63,635 nucleotides of DNA from DAIRVC01 sp036803025 (lineage in GTDB: Bacteria; Chloroflexota; Anaerolineae; Anaerolineales; E44-bin32). The stretch is taken from assembly GCA_036803025.1 (NCBI GenBank), contig DAIRVC010000001.1, forward strand, positions 1 to 63,635. Direction: 5' to 3'. The position numbers and the translations under genes were made by a program. Positions 53,682 to 62,629 of the stretch are shown here, piece by piece. Numbering within the stretch: the first letter of the stretch is position 1; each line of letters opens with the position of its first letter. A model generated the notes under the pieces. The model worked only from the letters and a program-made list of their open reading frames with translations. It ran no database searches and had not been told where the DNA came from.

Positions 53682-54059
53682 GTGAACCGTGTCCCGACGA
53701 CGTGCCCGGTGTGCAGTGAGCCGTTGGAGATCACCCGGTTGTACTGCAGGTCGTGCGACACGACTCTCGAGGGGCACTTCGAGGTCGGCCGGCTGGGTCG
53801 CCTGTCAGCCGAGCAGCTGGATTTCCTCGAGACCTTCGTGCGTTGCGAGGGGCGCCTGAACCGCATGGAGAAGGAGTTGGGGCTGTCGTACCCCACGCTG
53901 CGCTCTCGCTTGAACGAAGTGATCCGCAGTCTTGGGTTTCCGCTCGGGCCCGAGCCGCCGGTGCTTTCAGATGACGAGCGGCACCGCATCCTGGACGATC
54001 TCGCCGGCGGGCGGATTACCTCCGAGGAAGCCATGCGCTTGCTGCAGCGGGAGATCTAG
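53682..54059 (+). CDS. DUF2089 regulator-like protein with zinc ribbon and HTH
   Basis: A 125-residue protein. An N-terminal zinc ribbon (CPVC and CRSC) leads to a helix-turn-helix LNRMEKELGLSYPTLRSRLNEVIRSLG. The C-terminal helix pair DDERHRILDDLAGGRITSEEAMRLLQ is a SHOCT-like module that recurs in three neighbours (motifs abbreviated). GTG 53682 is chosen because GGAGG (53671-53675) lies 6 bases upstream; an in-frame GTG at 53658 has no site. It is likely the cluster's regulator, and a well-matched promoter precedes it. Confidence 0.8.
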   Translation: MNRVPTTCPVCSEPLEITRLYCRSCDTTLEGHFEVGRLGRLSAEQLDFLETFVRCEGRLNRMEKELGLSYPTLRSRLNEVIRSLGFPLGPEPPVLSDDERHRILDDLAGGRITSEEAMRLLQREI

Positions 54060-54089
54060 CTGCGCCGGCCGAGAACGGGGAGGGTGGGC

Positions 54090-55229
54090 ATGGAGTCCGT
54101 GAATCTCGAGGGCGGAGAAAACCCCAAGGTGCATATCACGTCCGTCGGTGGGGACCTGCGTCTGACGGGGCGCGGCGGGACCACTGTCGAGGCGCAGGCC
54201 GGGCCGCGCGGCGCGCTCAGCGCGCGGGAGGTGGGCGACGGGATCGAGATCGCCTGCCGGTCGGCCTGTCTGGTCTTCCTGCCCCCGGGCGCGCTGGTCA
54301 CCGCCGACAGTGTCGGCGGCGACGTGCGGGTGACCGGAATGTCCGGCGACCTTGCCATCGGGACCATCGGCGGCGACCTGGTTCTTCGACGCGCCGGCAA
54401 GGTGACGCTGACGCGTGTCGGCGGCGACGCCGTCCTGAGCCGTGTGGCCGGTGGTCTGTCGGCCGAATGGATTGGCGGCGACGCCGTGCTTCAGCAGGTC
54501 GACGGCCAGGTGAGGCTGCGCTCCTTGGGTGGCGACCTGGTCATGGAGGGCGACGGTCGCGACGTGGAGGTGACGGCTGGCGGGGACGCCCGGCTTCGCC
54601 TGACACCGGTGCCCGGCGGGCGCTGTGTGGCGCACGCCGGCGGCGACCTGGCCTGCCGGCTGCCGGACGAGGCTTCGGCGCGCCTGGTGCTCAAAGCGGG
54701 CGGCGACCTGGATATCGGCGCCAAGGGCGTGACCGGGCGTAGCGGCGAGGTCGTCACGCTGGAGATGGGGACTGCCGAAGCGCTGATCGAGCTGACCAGC
54801 GGGGGGGACCTGAAGGTCAGCGGGGCTGGCAAGTGGGCCGGCGCGGATGTCGATCTGAGCGACCAGATTCGCTCACAGGTCGAAGCCGAAATGGAGGCGG
54901 CGCTGGCCCAGGTGGAGGCAAGCCTGGAAGCCATCGAGGGCGGGCCGATAGGGATCGACACCGACCGCTTGTCGCGCGACATCCGGCGGGCGACGGACCG
55001 TGCCCAGCGGCGGGCGGTGCGGGCGCGCGTACGTGTTGAGTCGTCCGGCCGGGGGGAAGGCTGGCGCGACGGCTTGCCGCGCGGCGAAGCCTTCGAGAAT
55101 GCGAGCCCCGCGGCGAAGGCCGATGCCTCCGAACAGGAGCGCCTGACCGTCCTGCGTATGCTCGAGCAGGGGACGATCAGCGTGGATGAGGCCGAGAAGC
55201 TCCTGCAGGCGCTGGAGCCCGGCGCTTGA
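54090..55229 (+). CDS. DUF4097/YvlB-like protein with SHOCT-like C-terminus
   Basis: A 379-residue protein. Residues 1-260 are a right-handed beta-structure of repeats containing V/I-GGDL or GGDA every 15-20 residues (SVGGDLRLTG, TIGGDLVLRRA, RVGGDAVLSR, IGGDAVLQQ and others). A charged amphipathic helix follows (265-330). The last 30 residues, RLTVLRMLEQGTISVDEAEKLLQALE, are the SHOCT-like helix pair. This is the YvlB/LiaX-type layout linked in Firmicutes to antibiotic and envelope stress. ATG 54090 has GGGGAGG 6 bases upstream. No signal peptide. Confidence 0.8.
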   Translation: MESVNLEGGENPKVHITSVGGDLRLTGRGGTTVEAQAGPRGALSAREVGDGIEIACRSACLVFLPPGALVTADSVGGDVRVTGMSGDLAIGTIGGDLVLRRAGKVTLTRVGGDAVLSRVAGGLSAEWIGGDAVLQQVDGQVRLRSLGGDLVMEGDGRDVEVTAGGDARLRLTPVPGGRCVAHAGGDLACRLPDEASARLVLKAGGDLDIGAKGVTGRSGEVVTLEMGTAEALIELTSGGDLKVSGAGKWAGADVDLSDQIRSQVEAEMEAALAQVEASLEAIEGGPIGIDTDRLSRDIRRATDRAQRRAVRARVRVESSGRGEGWRDGLPRGEAFENASPAAKADASEQERLTVLRMLEQGTISVDEAEKLLQALEPGA

Positions 55230-55826
55230 CCGCCGCCATCCTCAGCCGCACGCGGGCCAATCGCAGCGGGATGCGCCCCATCGACGGGCGCCGCGACCTG
55301 GCTGCCGTGGCGCGCTTGATCGGGGACGTCTTCGCCGGCCGCCTGGATGGCCATGGCCGGCGCATGCTGCGCGAGATGCGCTGGGTCGGGGGCGCCGGAT
55401 GGATGGGCTGGCTCGTCGGCTGGATGCTCCTGCCGTCGATGTCGCCTCCCTTGGGATTCGTCTGGGAAGACGCCAGCCGCCTGGTCGGCAACGCCAGCCT
55501 GCTGCGCGTCGAGGGGTTTCCCGAGCGTTGGGTGGTGGCGAACGTCGCCGTACGGGAGGGCTTCCGTCGCCGGGGGATCGCCCGTCGCCTGGTGCAGGGA
55601 TGTCTCGACCTGGCGCGGGATCAGCATGCGCAGCGCGTGCTGCTGCAGGTGGACGCTGACAACGCGGGCGCGCAGGCGTTGTATCTTTCCCAGGGATTCC
55701 GGGTGCTGACGACGCGCACGGCCTGGTCCCGGTCAGCCTCACGGTGGGGGAGTGCCGAGCAGGGGTCCAGCCCGGCGCGCCCGCGCCGCCGAGGAGAGTG
55801 GCAAGCGCAGTGGGAGCTCGCCCGCC
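55226..55826 (+). CDS. GNAT acetyltransferase, N-terminal part (cut by assembly gap)
   Basis: About 200 residues up to the Ns. The GNAT core is clear: RWVVANVAVREGFRRRGIARRLVQGCLDLAR followed by VLLQVDADNAGAQALYLSQGFRVL (motifs abbreviated). The TTG at 55226 overlaps the TGA of the preceding gene; ATG 55271 is an alternative start. The coding sequence most likely continues into the fragment after the gap, making a two-domain acetyltransferase. The substrate is unknown. Confidence 0.7.
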
Positions 55827-55836
55827 NNNNNNNNNN
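55827..55836. other. Assembly gap (ten Ns)
   Basis: A run of ten unknown bases. The reading frame of the GNAT gene differs on the two sides, so the true gap is probably not exactly ten bases. Confidence 0.99.
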
Positions 55837-56255
55837 GAGGTCCAGAAGAAGCGGTTCTCGTCGTCCAGCGCCGGCTGCACCCGGAAGGGCTGATCTGGCC
55901 GTTCCCGCCACAGGCCGAGGTCTTCCGTCCGGCCGCCCTGGCGGAAAACGTGAGCGGGCGCGGGCAATGGGTGTGGCCCGCCTCCGGGCCGGTCACCGCC
56001 AGCCTGTCGACGCGCCTGGCGGCCGAACGCCCGGGCTGGCGGCTTCTGATGGTCGCCGATCCGGCGGTACGCGGGCAGGCCGAGCGGCCGTTGTTGATCG
56101 CAGCCATGGCGGCGGCCCGCAAGCGGCGGGCGCCGCTCCTGCTCGACTACCCCCCGGGTCCAGCCGACGCGAGTCTGGCGGAACTCGGTTTTCGGGCGGA
56201 ACGGACGTTGACCTGGATGGGTCTCGATCTGGGCGGCGGACCCAGCGGGGTCTGA
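55837..56255 (+). CDS. GNAT-like protein, C-terminal part after the gap
   Basis: About 138 residues in the frame beginning at 55839: EEAVLVVQRRLHPEGLIWPFPP, then a second GNAT-like domain with LLMVADPAVRGQAERPLLIAAMAAARKR and FRAERTLTWMGLDL at the end (motifs abbreviated). The final strand pattern fits the end of a double GNAT protein. It is taken as the continuation of the fragment before the Ns, but two separate genes cannot be excluded. Confidence 0.6.
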
Positions 56256-56270
56256 CGGAAGGATGTGAGC

Positions 56271-57530
56271 GTGTTCGTACGCAGACAGACGGCCAAACTG
56301 CGCCGAGCGCTGGATGAGTATCCACGCACATTCTGGATCGTAGCCCTGGCGACGTTCATCGACTCGCTGGGCGGGTTCATGCTCTTCCCGTTCTTCTCGC
56401 TCTACCTCACACACAAATTCGATGTCGGCATGACGCAGGTCGGGCTGCTCTTCGGCCTGTTCTCCATCACCGACCTGGTGGGCAGCTTCGTCGGCGGGGC
56501 GCTGACGGACCGCTTTGGGCGGAAGTCGCTCACGCTCTTCGGACTGATCGTCAGCGCCTTCGTCATGCTGCTGCTTGGACTGGCGGCGACCTTCGAGCAG
56601 TTCGCCCTGGCAGCGTTGATCGTCGGCATCTTCGCCAGCGTAGGCGGGCCGGCGCGGCAGGCGATGGTGGCCGATATCCTGCCGGAGGGCCAGCGGGCGG
56701 AAGGCTTCGGCCTGCTGCGCGTGGTCTTCAATATCTCGGCCACGGTCGCGCCGGCGATCGGCGGGTTGTTGGCGGCCAGGTCCTACCTGCTGCTTTTCAT
56801 CGCTGATGCCGTGATCAGCGGGATCACGGCGGTGATCATCTACTTCGCCCTGCCCGAGACAAAGCCGATGCTGAGGCGGGGCGGGGGGCCGCGCGAGAGT
56901 GTGGCGCAGACGTTCCTCGGTTACGGCCAGGTGTTGCGTGACCGCCTGTTCATGGCGTTCGCCGGGGTGTGTGTGTTGATGGGGATCGTCTACATCCAGA
57001 TGAACACGACGCTGGGCGTGTATCTGCGCGATACGCATGGGATCACGACCGAGTACTACGGCTACATGCTCAGCATGAACGCGGTCATCGTGGTGCTGTT
57101 CCAGTTCGCGGTCACGCGGCGCGTCAAGGTCTGGCCGGAATTCCTGGCAATGGCCATCGGGACGGCGTTGTACGCCATTGGCTTCGGCATGTATGGTTTC
57201 ACTTCCGTCTACCCGATGTTCCTGGTGGCGATGGTCATCATTACCATCGGCGAGATGATCGTGGCGCCGGTCGGGCAGGCGCTGGTCGCCAGGATGTCGC
57301 CCGAAGCGATGCGCGGGCGCTACATGGCGATCTTTGGCTTCAGCTGGGCCATTCCGTCGATGGTCGGGCCGTTGCTGGCGGGATTGACCATGGATAATCT
57401 GGACCCGCGCTGGGTCTGGTACAGTGTCGGAGTGATCGGTATAGTGACCGCGCTGGGTTTCGTCGGCCTGGGGCGGGTGATGGCTCGGCGCGAGCGGAGC
57501 CTGGAACCGGCGGCTGAGGCGGTCGCTTGA
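56271..57530 (+). CDS. MFS transporter, drug-exporter-like
   Basis: A 419-residue protein with twelve membrane helices. The MFS signature GGALTDRFGRKSLTLFGL lies between helices 2 and 3. GGPARQAMVADILPEGQRAEGFGLLRVVFNISATVAPAIGGLL (motif abbreviated) resembles motif C of drug antiporters. GTG 56271 is preferred over the GTG at 56265 because AAGGA (56259-56263) then has proper spacing. The position inside an envelope-stress-like cluster fits export of a toxic compound, but the substrate is unknown. Confidence 0.85.
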   Translation: MFVRRQTAKLRRALDEYPRTFWIVALATFIDSLGGFMLFPFFSLYLTHKFDVGMTQVGLLFGLFSITDLVGSFVGGALTDRFGRKSLTLFGLIVSAFVMLLLGLAATFEQFALAALIVGIFASVGGPARQAMVADILPEGQRAEGFGLLRVVFNISATVAPAIGGLLAARSYLLLFIADAVISGITAVIIYFALPETKPMLRRGGGPRESVAQTFLGYGQVLRDRLFMAFAGVCVLMGIVYIQMNTTLGVYLRDTHGITTEYYGYMLSMNAVIVVLFQFAVTRRVKVWPEFLAMAIGTALYAIGFGMYGFTSVYPMFLVAMVIITIGEMIVAPVGQALVARMSPEAMRGRYMAIFGFSWAIPSMVGPLLAGLTMDNLDPRWVWYSVGVIGIVTALGFVGLGRVMARRERSLEPAAEAVA

Positions 57531-57543
57531 TGGGAGAGCTGCG

Positions 57544-58089
57544 ATGGACGATAGCCGGGACCCGAGCAAGATCCTGAACGATCTGGAGGCCGGCCGTATC
57601 GACGTCGGCCGGGCGCTGGAGCAGTTGGGTGAGTCGGCCGAGGCTGCAGAGGTCGCCCCGACCGTCCCGGCCGCGCGAGGCTGGCGCGACTGGTGGCTCG
57701 TGCCTTTGGCGGCCTCCCTGGCGCTGACGGCCCTGGGGGGTTGGGCGGCTTCCCGTCAAGGTTGGTGGTGGTTGCTGGCCGTCCCGGCCCTGTTGGTCGG
57801 CATCTTCGGCTTGGTTGCCTCCGTCATCAGCCGCGGCTCCCCGTGGGTGCACGTCCGGGTGCGCAGCCGGCGGCCCGGCGGCGATCGCTTCTCGATCAGC
57901 CTGCCTGTGCCGGTCCGCCTGGTGGCCTGGGGTCTGCAAATAGCCGGCCCGTGGGTGCCGGGGCTCGACCGGACCAGCGTGGACGACCTGCTGATGGCGC
58001 TGGACGGGAACATTACCGAAGAATCGCCCCTCTACGTCCTTGTTGACGATGACGAAGACGGAGAGCGGGTCGAGGTCTATCTGGGCTGA
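57544..58089 (+). CDS. Membrane protein with N-terminal SHOCT-like module
   Basis: A 181-residue protein. Residues 1-28 hold the helix pair SRDPSKILNDLEAGRIDVGRALEQLG seen in the neighbours. Two membrane helices follow (about 50-95). A soluble beta region (WVHVRVRS, FSISLPVPVRLVAWG) and the end SPLYVLVDDDEDGERVEVYLG match those of the next gene, which suggests the two proteins share a domain and may interact. No named family is recognised beyond that. Closely packed with the genes on both sides. Confidence 0.65.
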   Translation: MDDSRDPSKILNDLEAGRIDVGRALEQLGESAEAAEVAPTVPAARGWRDWWLVPLAASLALTALGGWAASRQGWWWLLAVPALLVGIFGLVASVISRGSPWVHVRVRSRRPGGDRFSISLPVPVRLVAWGLQIAGPWVPGLDRTSVDDLLMALDGNITEESPLYVLVDDDEDGERVEVYLG

Positions 58090-58103
58090 GCGCGGAGGTG
58101 GGC

Positions 58104-58475
58104 ATGCCAACATCCGAGGAGCGCATGAAGATCCTGCGGATGATCGAGGAGAAGAAGATCACCGCGGAAGAAGGCGCCAAGTTGCTGGGGGCGCTGGGAG
58201 CGCGGGAGCAGCGGCGCCCGCCGGCCCCGGGAGGCGAATCGCGCTGGCTGCGCGTGCGCATCACCGACCTGGCCAGCGGCAAGGCGTCAGTGAATGTAAA
58301 CTTGCCGGTCGGGCTGGTAAACGTCGGCTTGAAGATGGGGGCGCGCTTCATCCCCGAGATCGAGGGGACCGAGGCCGACGAGCTGGCCGAAGCGTTGCGT
58401 CAGGGCCAGACCGGCAAGGTCATGGATCTCACCGATGAGGAAGAGGGCCGGCGGGTGGAGGTCTACATTGAATAG
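58104..58475 (+). CDS. Small SHOCT-like-domain protein
   Basis: A 123-residue soluble protein. The N-terminal helix pair SEERMKILRMIEEKKITAEEGAKLLGALG is the clearest copy of the module. The rest, WLRVRITDLASGKASVNVNLPVGLVNVGLKMG and the end GRRVEVYIE, is related to the second half of the preceding protein (motifs abbreviated). ATG 58104 sits in the context GGAGGTGGGCATG, nearly identical to that of the DUF4097 gene start at 54090. Confidence 0.7.
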   Translation: MPTSEERMKILRMIEEKKITAEEGAKLLGALGAREQRRPPAPGGESRWLRVRITDLASGKASVNVNLPVGLVNVGLKMGARFIPEIEGTEADELAEALRQGQTGKVMDLTDEEEGRRVEVYIE

Positions 58476-58514
58476 CGGCCCGCTCAGGCGATGGGCACTC
58501 CGATGGAGGTCGGC

Positions 58515-58910
58515 ATGCAGCGATTGATACTGCGCTGGGCGATTAACGCGGTCGCCCTGTACGTGGCTGTGGGGACCGGCTGGCTGCCCGGCATCCGTGC
58601 CGAGAGCACCGGCTGGGTGGCGATCCTGGCCCTGGCGCTGATCTTCAGTCTGGTCAACGCACTCCTGCGGCCGCTGGTGAAGCTCCTGACCTGTCCGCTG
58701 ATCCTGTTGACACTGGGCCTGTTCACGCTGGTGATCAACGGCGGGCTGTTCTGGCTGACCGGCCTGATCGGGCAGCAATTCAACATCGGTTTCACTGTGG
58801 AAGGATTCTGGCCGGCAGTCGTGGGTGGGTTGGTGGTTGGGATCGTCAGCATGATCCTGACGGTCATCCTGCGCGACGAGATCTCGCCCCGCCGGGCACG
58901 TTCGCAGTAG
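58515..58910 (+). CDS. YvlD-like four-helix membrane protein (phage holin superfamily IV)
   Basis: A 131-residue protein with four membrane helices. The family motif is clear: LALIFSLVNALLRPLVKLLTCPLILLTLGLFTLVINGGLFWL (motif abbreviated). In Bacillus the equivalent YvlD is encoded with the YvlB-type protein, as here. The ATG at 58515 follows GGAGG by 5 bases; upstream ATGs lack such a site. Despite the holin name, bacterial members are not lysis proteins and their role is unknown. Confidence 0.85.
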   Translation: MQRLILRWAINAVALYVAVGTGWLPGIRAESTGWVAILALALIFSLVNALLRPLVKLLTCPLILLTLGLFTLVINGGLFWLTGLIGQQFNIGFTVEGFWPAVVGGLVVGIVSMILTVILRDEISPRRARSQ

Positions 58911-59044
58911 TCCCGCGCTCGGGAAGCGCGCCCCGGCTGGCTGGTCACTGAAGAGCCGATGCTGTCCGGACCGCCGGTAGCGGCTTGGCGCGCTTCCGGG
59001 GCGCCTTCTCCACTTATGTAACGTATCCCTCCACGGACCCGGTA

Positions 59045-59053
59045 TGCTATACT
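59045..59053 (+). promoter_or_regulatory. Extended -10 promoter of the large GAF kinase
   Basis: TGCTATACT, an extended -10 element (TG-n-TATACT), 100 bp before the ATG at 59153, with no clear -35. The remaining bases of 58911-59152 show nothing else. Confidence 0.5.
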
Positions 59054-59152
59054 CCTGGGGCAAGTGCACCGGGGTGCGTGATTCTGGGCCCCTCGGCTTG
59101 GAGATCGCGAGGCGCCTGCCTGCCCGACCCGGACTGCCGTCGGGGACAAGCC

Positions 59153-61726
59153 ATGACTGGCAAGAAGCGACCTACCGAGCGGGCGCGAGCTTCCCTCGAA
59201 CTGCTCTACAGCATCAGCCGCGAGCTGGCCGCGCAGCTTGACCTGCGCCGCTTGTTGCAGCGCATTCTGCAGCTCACGCTGGAGAACGTGGGCGCGACCA
59301 GCGGCAGCATTCTGGTGCTGGACGAGGGCGGCCAGGTCACCGAAGGCGCGCTGGCCTATGGCGGCCGGGTGCACGATCACACCGCCGCTCAGCTGGCGGA
59401 TACCTTCGAACGCGGCCTGGCCGGCTGGGTGGTGGAGCACCGCCAGGCGGCGCTGCTGGCCAGCACACACGAGGACCCGCGCTGGCTGCGCCGGCCCAAG
59501 GACGATGAGGCCCGTTCGGCCGTCAGCGTCCCGCTCGTGGCTCACGAGCGGGTCGTCGGCGTGCTGACGCTGGTGCATCCGCAGGCCGGCCACTTCACCT
59601 CCGAAGACCTGACGCTGCTGACCGCCATCGCCGACCAGGCCGGCATCGCCGTCAACAACGCCCACTTGTTCGCGGCGGAGCAGGAGCGGCGCCGCCTGGC
59701 TTCGACGCTGCAGGAGATTGCCCGGACCATCGGGGCGACACTGGACCCCAAGCAGGTCTTCCCGCAGGTCCTCGAGCAGCTCGAGCGCGTCGTCCACTAT
59801 GACAGCTCGAGCATCTTCCTGCTCGATCAAGGCCGGCTGCGCACCGTCGCCGCCCGCGGCGTCGAGGACCGCGAAGCGGTCATGGGGCTGACGCTGCCTC
59901 TCGAGCCGTCGTTCCTGGCGGGCCGCGTGCTGACCTCGCGCAAAGCCATCGTGGTCGACGATGTCCAGCAGGATTCCGGCTGGCTGCGCGACGACGACAT
60001 CCCGGGCATGGAGAAGGTGCACGGTTGGATCGGCGCGCCGCTGGTGGTGCGCGAGCGCGCCGTCGGCGTGCTGAATGTCGACAGCTTCCAGGTCGGGGCG
60101 TACGGACCGGCGGAGGCTGAGCTGGTCTCGGCGTTCGCCGACCTGGCCGCCGCGGCGGTGGCCAACGCGCTGTTGTTCGACGAGAGCCAGCAGCGACTCA
60201 AGGCCACGATCGCACTGGCGGAGAGCGCCCGGGTCGTAACGGCCAGCCTGAACCTGGAGGATGTGCTTCAGCGCATCCTGGAGCAGACCACGCGCAGCCT
60301 GGATGTGGAGGCCGCCTCGCTCAGCCTGGTGGACGGCGGCAGCGGGGATCTGGAGTTCAAGGCCGCCTGGGGGATAGGGGCGGCGGCTTTGGTGGGTACG
60401 CGCCTGCCGAGAGGCCGGGGGATCGTAGGCTGGGTCGTCGAGCACGGCGAGCCGGTCGTCGTCCCGGATGTGCGCGACGACCCGCGCTTTGTCCCGGTCG
60501 TCGACGGCGCGGAGGGCTTCGAAACGCGCGCGCTGGCTTGCGCGCCGATCCACGTTCAGGATCGCACCATTGGAGCGCTCGAGGCGCTCAATCCGCGCCA
60601 GGGCGAGTTCCCGCCCGGCCAGATCGAACTGCTGACGGGCATCGCCCGCCTGGCCGGCAGCGCCATCGCCCACGCGCAGCTATTTGCCGAAACCCAGGAG
60701 GCGCGCCAGCGTTACGCCGGCCTGTTCGAAGACAGCATCGACCCGATTCTGATCACCGACTTGCAGGGTACGGTGACGGATGCCAACCGCCGTGCCGAAG
60801 CGTTTCTCGGCTACGCGCGGGCCGATCTGCTCGGGCGCTCGGCGCTCAGCCTGCACTTGCCGGAGAGCCCCGAGCGATTGCCGGAAGACCTGGGTCAGAT
60901 GGGGGCGGCCGAGACGCTGTTCTACAGTGCCCGGGCGACACACCAGGACGGCCACCCGATCCCCATCGAGGTCCACATCAAGCGCATCGACCTCGGACAG
61001 CAGCCGTGTGTCCAGTGGATCCTGCGCGACGTCTCTGAGCGCCAGGCGCTGGATGAGCTGCGCGCCGACCTGACCTCGATGATCTTCCACGATCTGCGTT
61101 CGCCGCTGGGCAACATCATCTCCAGCCTGGAGGTCCTGCAGGTCAGCCTGCCGAAGGACAGCGAGCCGCTCAAGTCGGTGCTCTCGATCGCCTACCGCTC
61201 GAGTCGGCGGCTGCTGAGACTGGTCGAGTCACTCCTTGACCTCAACCAGCTGGAGACCGGGCAGGCGGTGCTGCATCTGGCCGAGAGCTCCATCAGCGCG
61301 CTGATCATCGAGGCGGTGGAAGAGATCCACCCGGTGGCCGAGGCCAAGGGACATCTGCTGCGCTTCGAGCTGGCTCAGGACCTGCCGAACGTGATGATGG
61401 ACGTGGACATGATCCGCCGGGTGATCATCAATCTGCTCGAGAATGCCATCAAGTACACACGCGGCGAGGGGCGCATCACCGTCTCGGCGCGCAAGACCGA
61501 CGGACAGATCCTGGTCGGCGTGAGCGACACCGGGCCGGGCATCGCGCCCCATGACCAGCAGCGCATCTTCGAACGTTTCACGCGTGTACATCACGAGGGC
61601 CGGGCGAAGGGGCTCGGGCTGGGCCTGACCTTCTGCCGACTGGCAGTGGGTGCGCACGGAGGCAAGATCTGGGTCGAAAGCGAGCTGGGCAAGGGGTCGA
61701 TCTTCTACTTCACCTTGCCGATCTAG
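59153..61726 (+). CDS. Triple-GAF, PAS sensor histidine kinase
   Basis: An 857-residue soluble kinase. GAF1 (about 15-175), GAF2 (185-345) and GAF3 (355-515) are each recognisable by the VGVL/IGAL strand motifs and NA.LF ends. A PAS domain follows (about 520-635, DPILITDLQGTVTDANRRAEAFLGY). HisKA has His646 in FHDLRSPLGN. HATPase shows INLLENAIKYTRGEG, VSDTGPGIAP, IFERF and GLGLGLTFCRLAV. The multiple ligand pockets suggest integration of several signals. No response regulator is adjacent. Confidence 0.92.
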   Translation: MTGKKRPTERARASLELLYSISRELAAQLDLRRLLQRILQLTLENVGATSGSILVLDEGGQVTEGALAYGGRVHDHTAAQLADTFERGLAGWVVEHRQAALLASTHEDPRWLRRPKDDEARSAVSVPLVAHERVVGVLTLVHPQAGHFTSEDLTLLTAIADQAGIAVNNAHLFAAEQERRRLASTLQEIARTIGATLDPKQVFPQVLEQLERVVHYDSSSIFLLDQGRLRTVAARGVEDREAVMGLTLPLEPSFLAGRVLTSRKAIVVDDVQQDSGWLRDDDIPGMEKVHGWIGAPLVVRERAVGVLNVDSFQVGAYGPAEAELVSAFADLAAAAVANALLFDESQQRLKATIALAESARVVTASLNLEDVLQRILEQTTRSLDVEAASLSLVDGGSGDLEFKAAWGIGAAALVGTRLPRGRGIVGWVVEHGEPVVVPDVRDDPRFVPVVDGAEGFETRALACAPIHVQDRTIGALEALNPRQGEFPPGQIELLTGIARLAGSAIAHAQLFAETQEARQRYAGLFEDSIDPILITDLQGTVTDANRRAEAFLGYARADLLGRSALSLHLPESPERLPEDLGQMGAAETLFYSARATHQDGHPIPIEVHIKRIDLGQQPCVQWILRDVSERQALDELRADLTSMIFHDLRSPLGNIISSLEVLQVSLPKDSEPLKSVLSIAYRSSRRLLRLVESLLDLNQLETGQAVLHLAESSISALIIEAVEEIHPVAEAKGHLLRFELAQDLPNVMMDVDMIRRVIINLLENAIKYTRGEGRITVSARKTDGQILVGVSDTGPGIAPHDQQRIFERFTRVHHEGRAKGLGLGLTFCRLAVGAHGGKIWVESELGKGSIFYFTLPI

Positions 61727-61756
61727 CCCGCTGATTTCCAGGATGGCGGAGCAGCA

Positions 61757-62593
61757 ATGCGAGAACTGGCGCGCGGCCTCTTCCTCGAGAGCAAGTACCC
61801 CGGCGTCCGCCTGGGCGCGGTGGCATCGGCCGACGAGGTGCTGCTGGTGGACAGCCCGATTCGCACCGAGGACGGGCGCGAGTGGCTGTCGGCCGTTGCG
61901 GCGCACGGCGAGCCGCGCTATCTGGTGCTGCTCGACCATCACCCCGACCGGGTGTTGGGTGCGCGCGGCCTCGATCTGCCGATCGTCGCGCATGACTGGA
62001 CGCGGACGGTCATGCTCGGGTGGCCGGACACCTTCAAGGGCGGCGCATCGCCCATCGGCGCCGAGGCGGACCGTTTGAAGCGCATCACCGGCGTGCGGCG
62101 GGCGATCCCGGACCTGACGTTCTCGGACGAGATGCGCATCCACCTGGGCGAACGGGAGATCATCTTTCGACACCGACCCGGGCCGACCGAGGGCGCCATC
62201 TGGGTTGAGGTCAGGCGGCCGGCCGTGGTCTTCCTGGGCGACGCGGTCACGCTGAGCGAACCTCCCTACTTGGGTGAGGCCGATATCGACCAATGGCTCA
62301 CCAGTCTGGAGTCGCTCCGCTGTCCGGGGCTGCGTGATTGTGCGTTGATCTCCTCGCGCGACGGCCGCATCGACAGCGCAGCCGTGAACGCGATGCTGCG
62401 TTTCCTGCGCAAGATCCCCGACCGGCTCGGGAAGCTGGCCGCCAAGGGCAAGCCCCCGGAAGCGGCTGCGGCGCTGGCTGCCGGCCTGCTTGAAGGCTTC
62501 CGTGTGCCGCAGGTCCGGCGCGAACAAGCGCTGCTGCGCCTGCAGGCCGGCCTGGTCCGGCTGTACGCGCGCAAGTATCCGCCGGAGCGCTGA
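61757..62593 (+). CDS. Metallo-beta-lactamase-fold protein with degenerate metal site
   Basis: A 278-residue protein with an MBL-like strand order: VRLGAVASADEVLLVDSP, then LVLLDHHPDRVLGA at the position of the HxHxDH motif, IIFRHRPGPTEGAIWVE at the H2 region, and VVFLGDAVTL with the bridging Asp (motifs abbreviated). The metal-binding HxHxDH is reduced to HHPDR, so hydrolase activity is doubtful. It starts 30 bp after the GAF kinase and may be co-transcribed. Function unknown. Confidence 0.6.
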   Translation: MRELARGLFLESKYPGVRLGAVASADEVLLVDSPIRTEDGREWLSAVAAHGEPRYLVLLDHHPDRVLGARGLDLPIVAHDWTRTVMLGWPDTFKGGASPIGAEADRLKRITGVRRAIPDLTFSDEMRIHLGEREIIFRHRPGPTEGAIWVEVRRPAVVFLGDAVTLSEPPYLGEADIDQWLTSLESLRCPGLRDCALISSRDGRIDSAAVNAMLRFLRKIPDRLGKLAAKGKPPEAAAALAAGLLEGFRVPQVRREQALLRLQAGLVRLYARKYPPER

Positions 62594-62629
62594 GCGCCCG
62601 GCGCGGCCGCATACTCGGAAGGATCCAGC

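Noticed and set aside
55242..57569. Long minus-strand frame antisense to the GNAT and MFS genes
   Set aside because: It spans the N gap and mirrors an MFS gene; His/Asp/Arg-rich nonsense typical of an antisense frame.
58515..58910. Prophage holin
   Set aside because: It belongs to the YvlD-type family found in chromosomal clusters; no phage genes are nearby.
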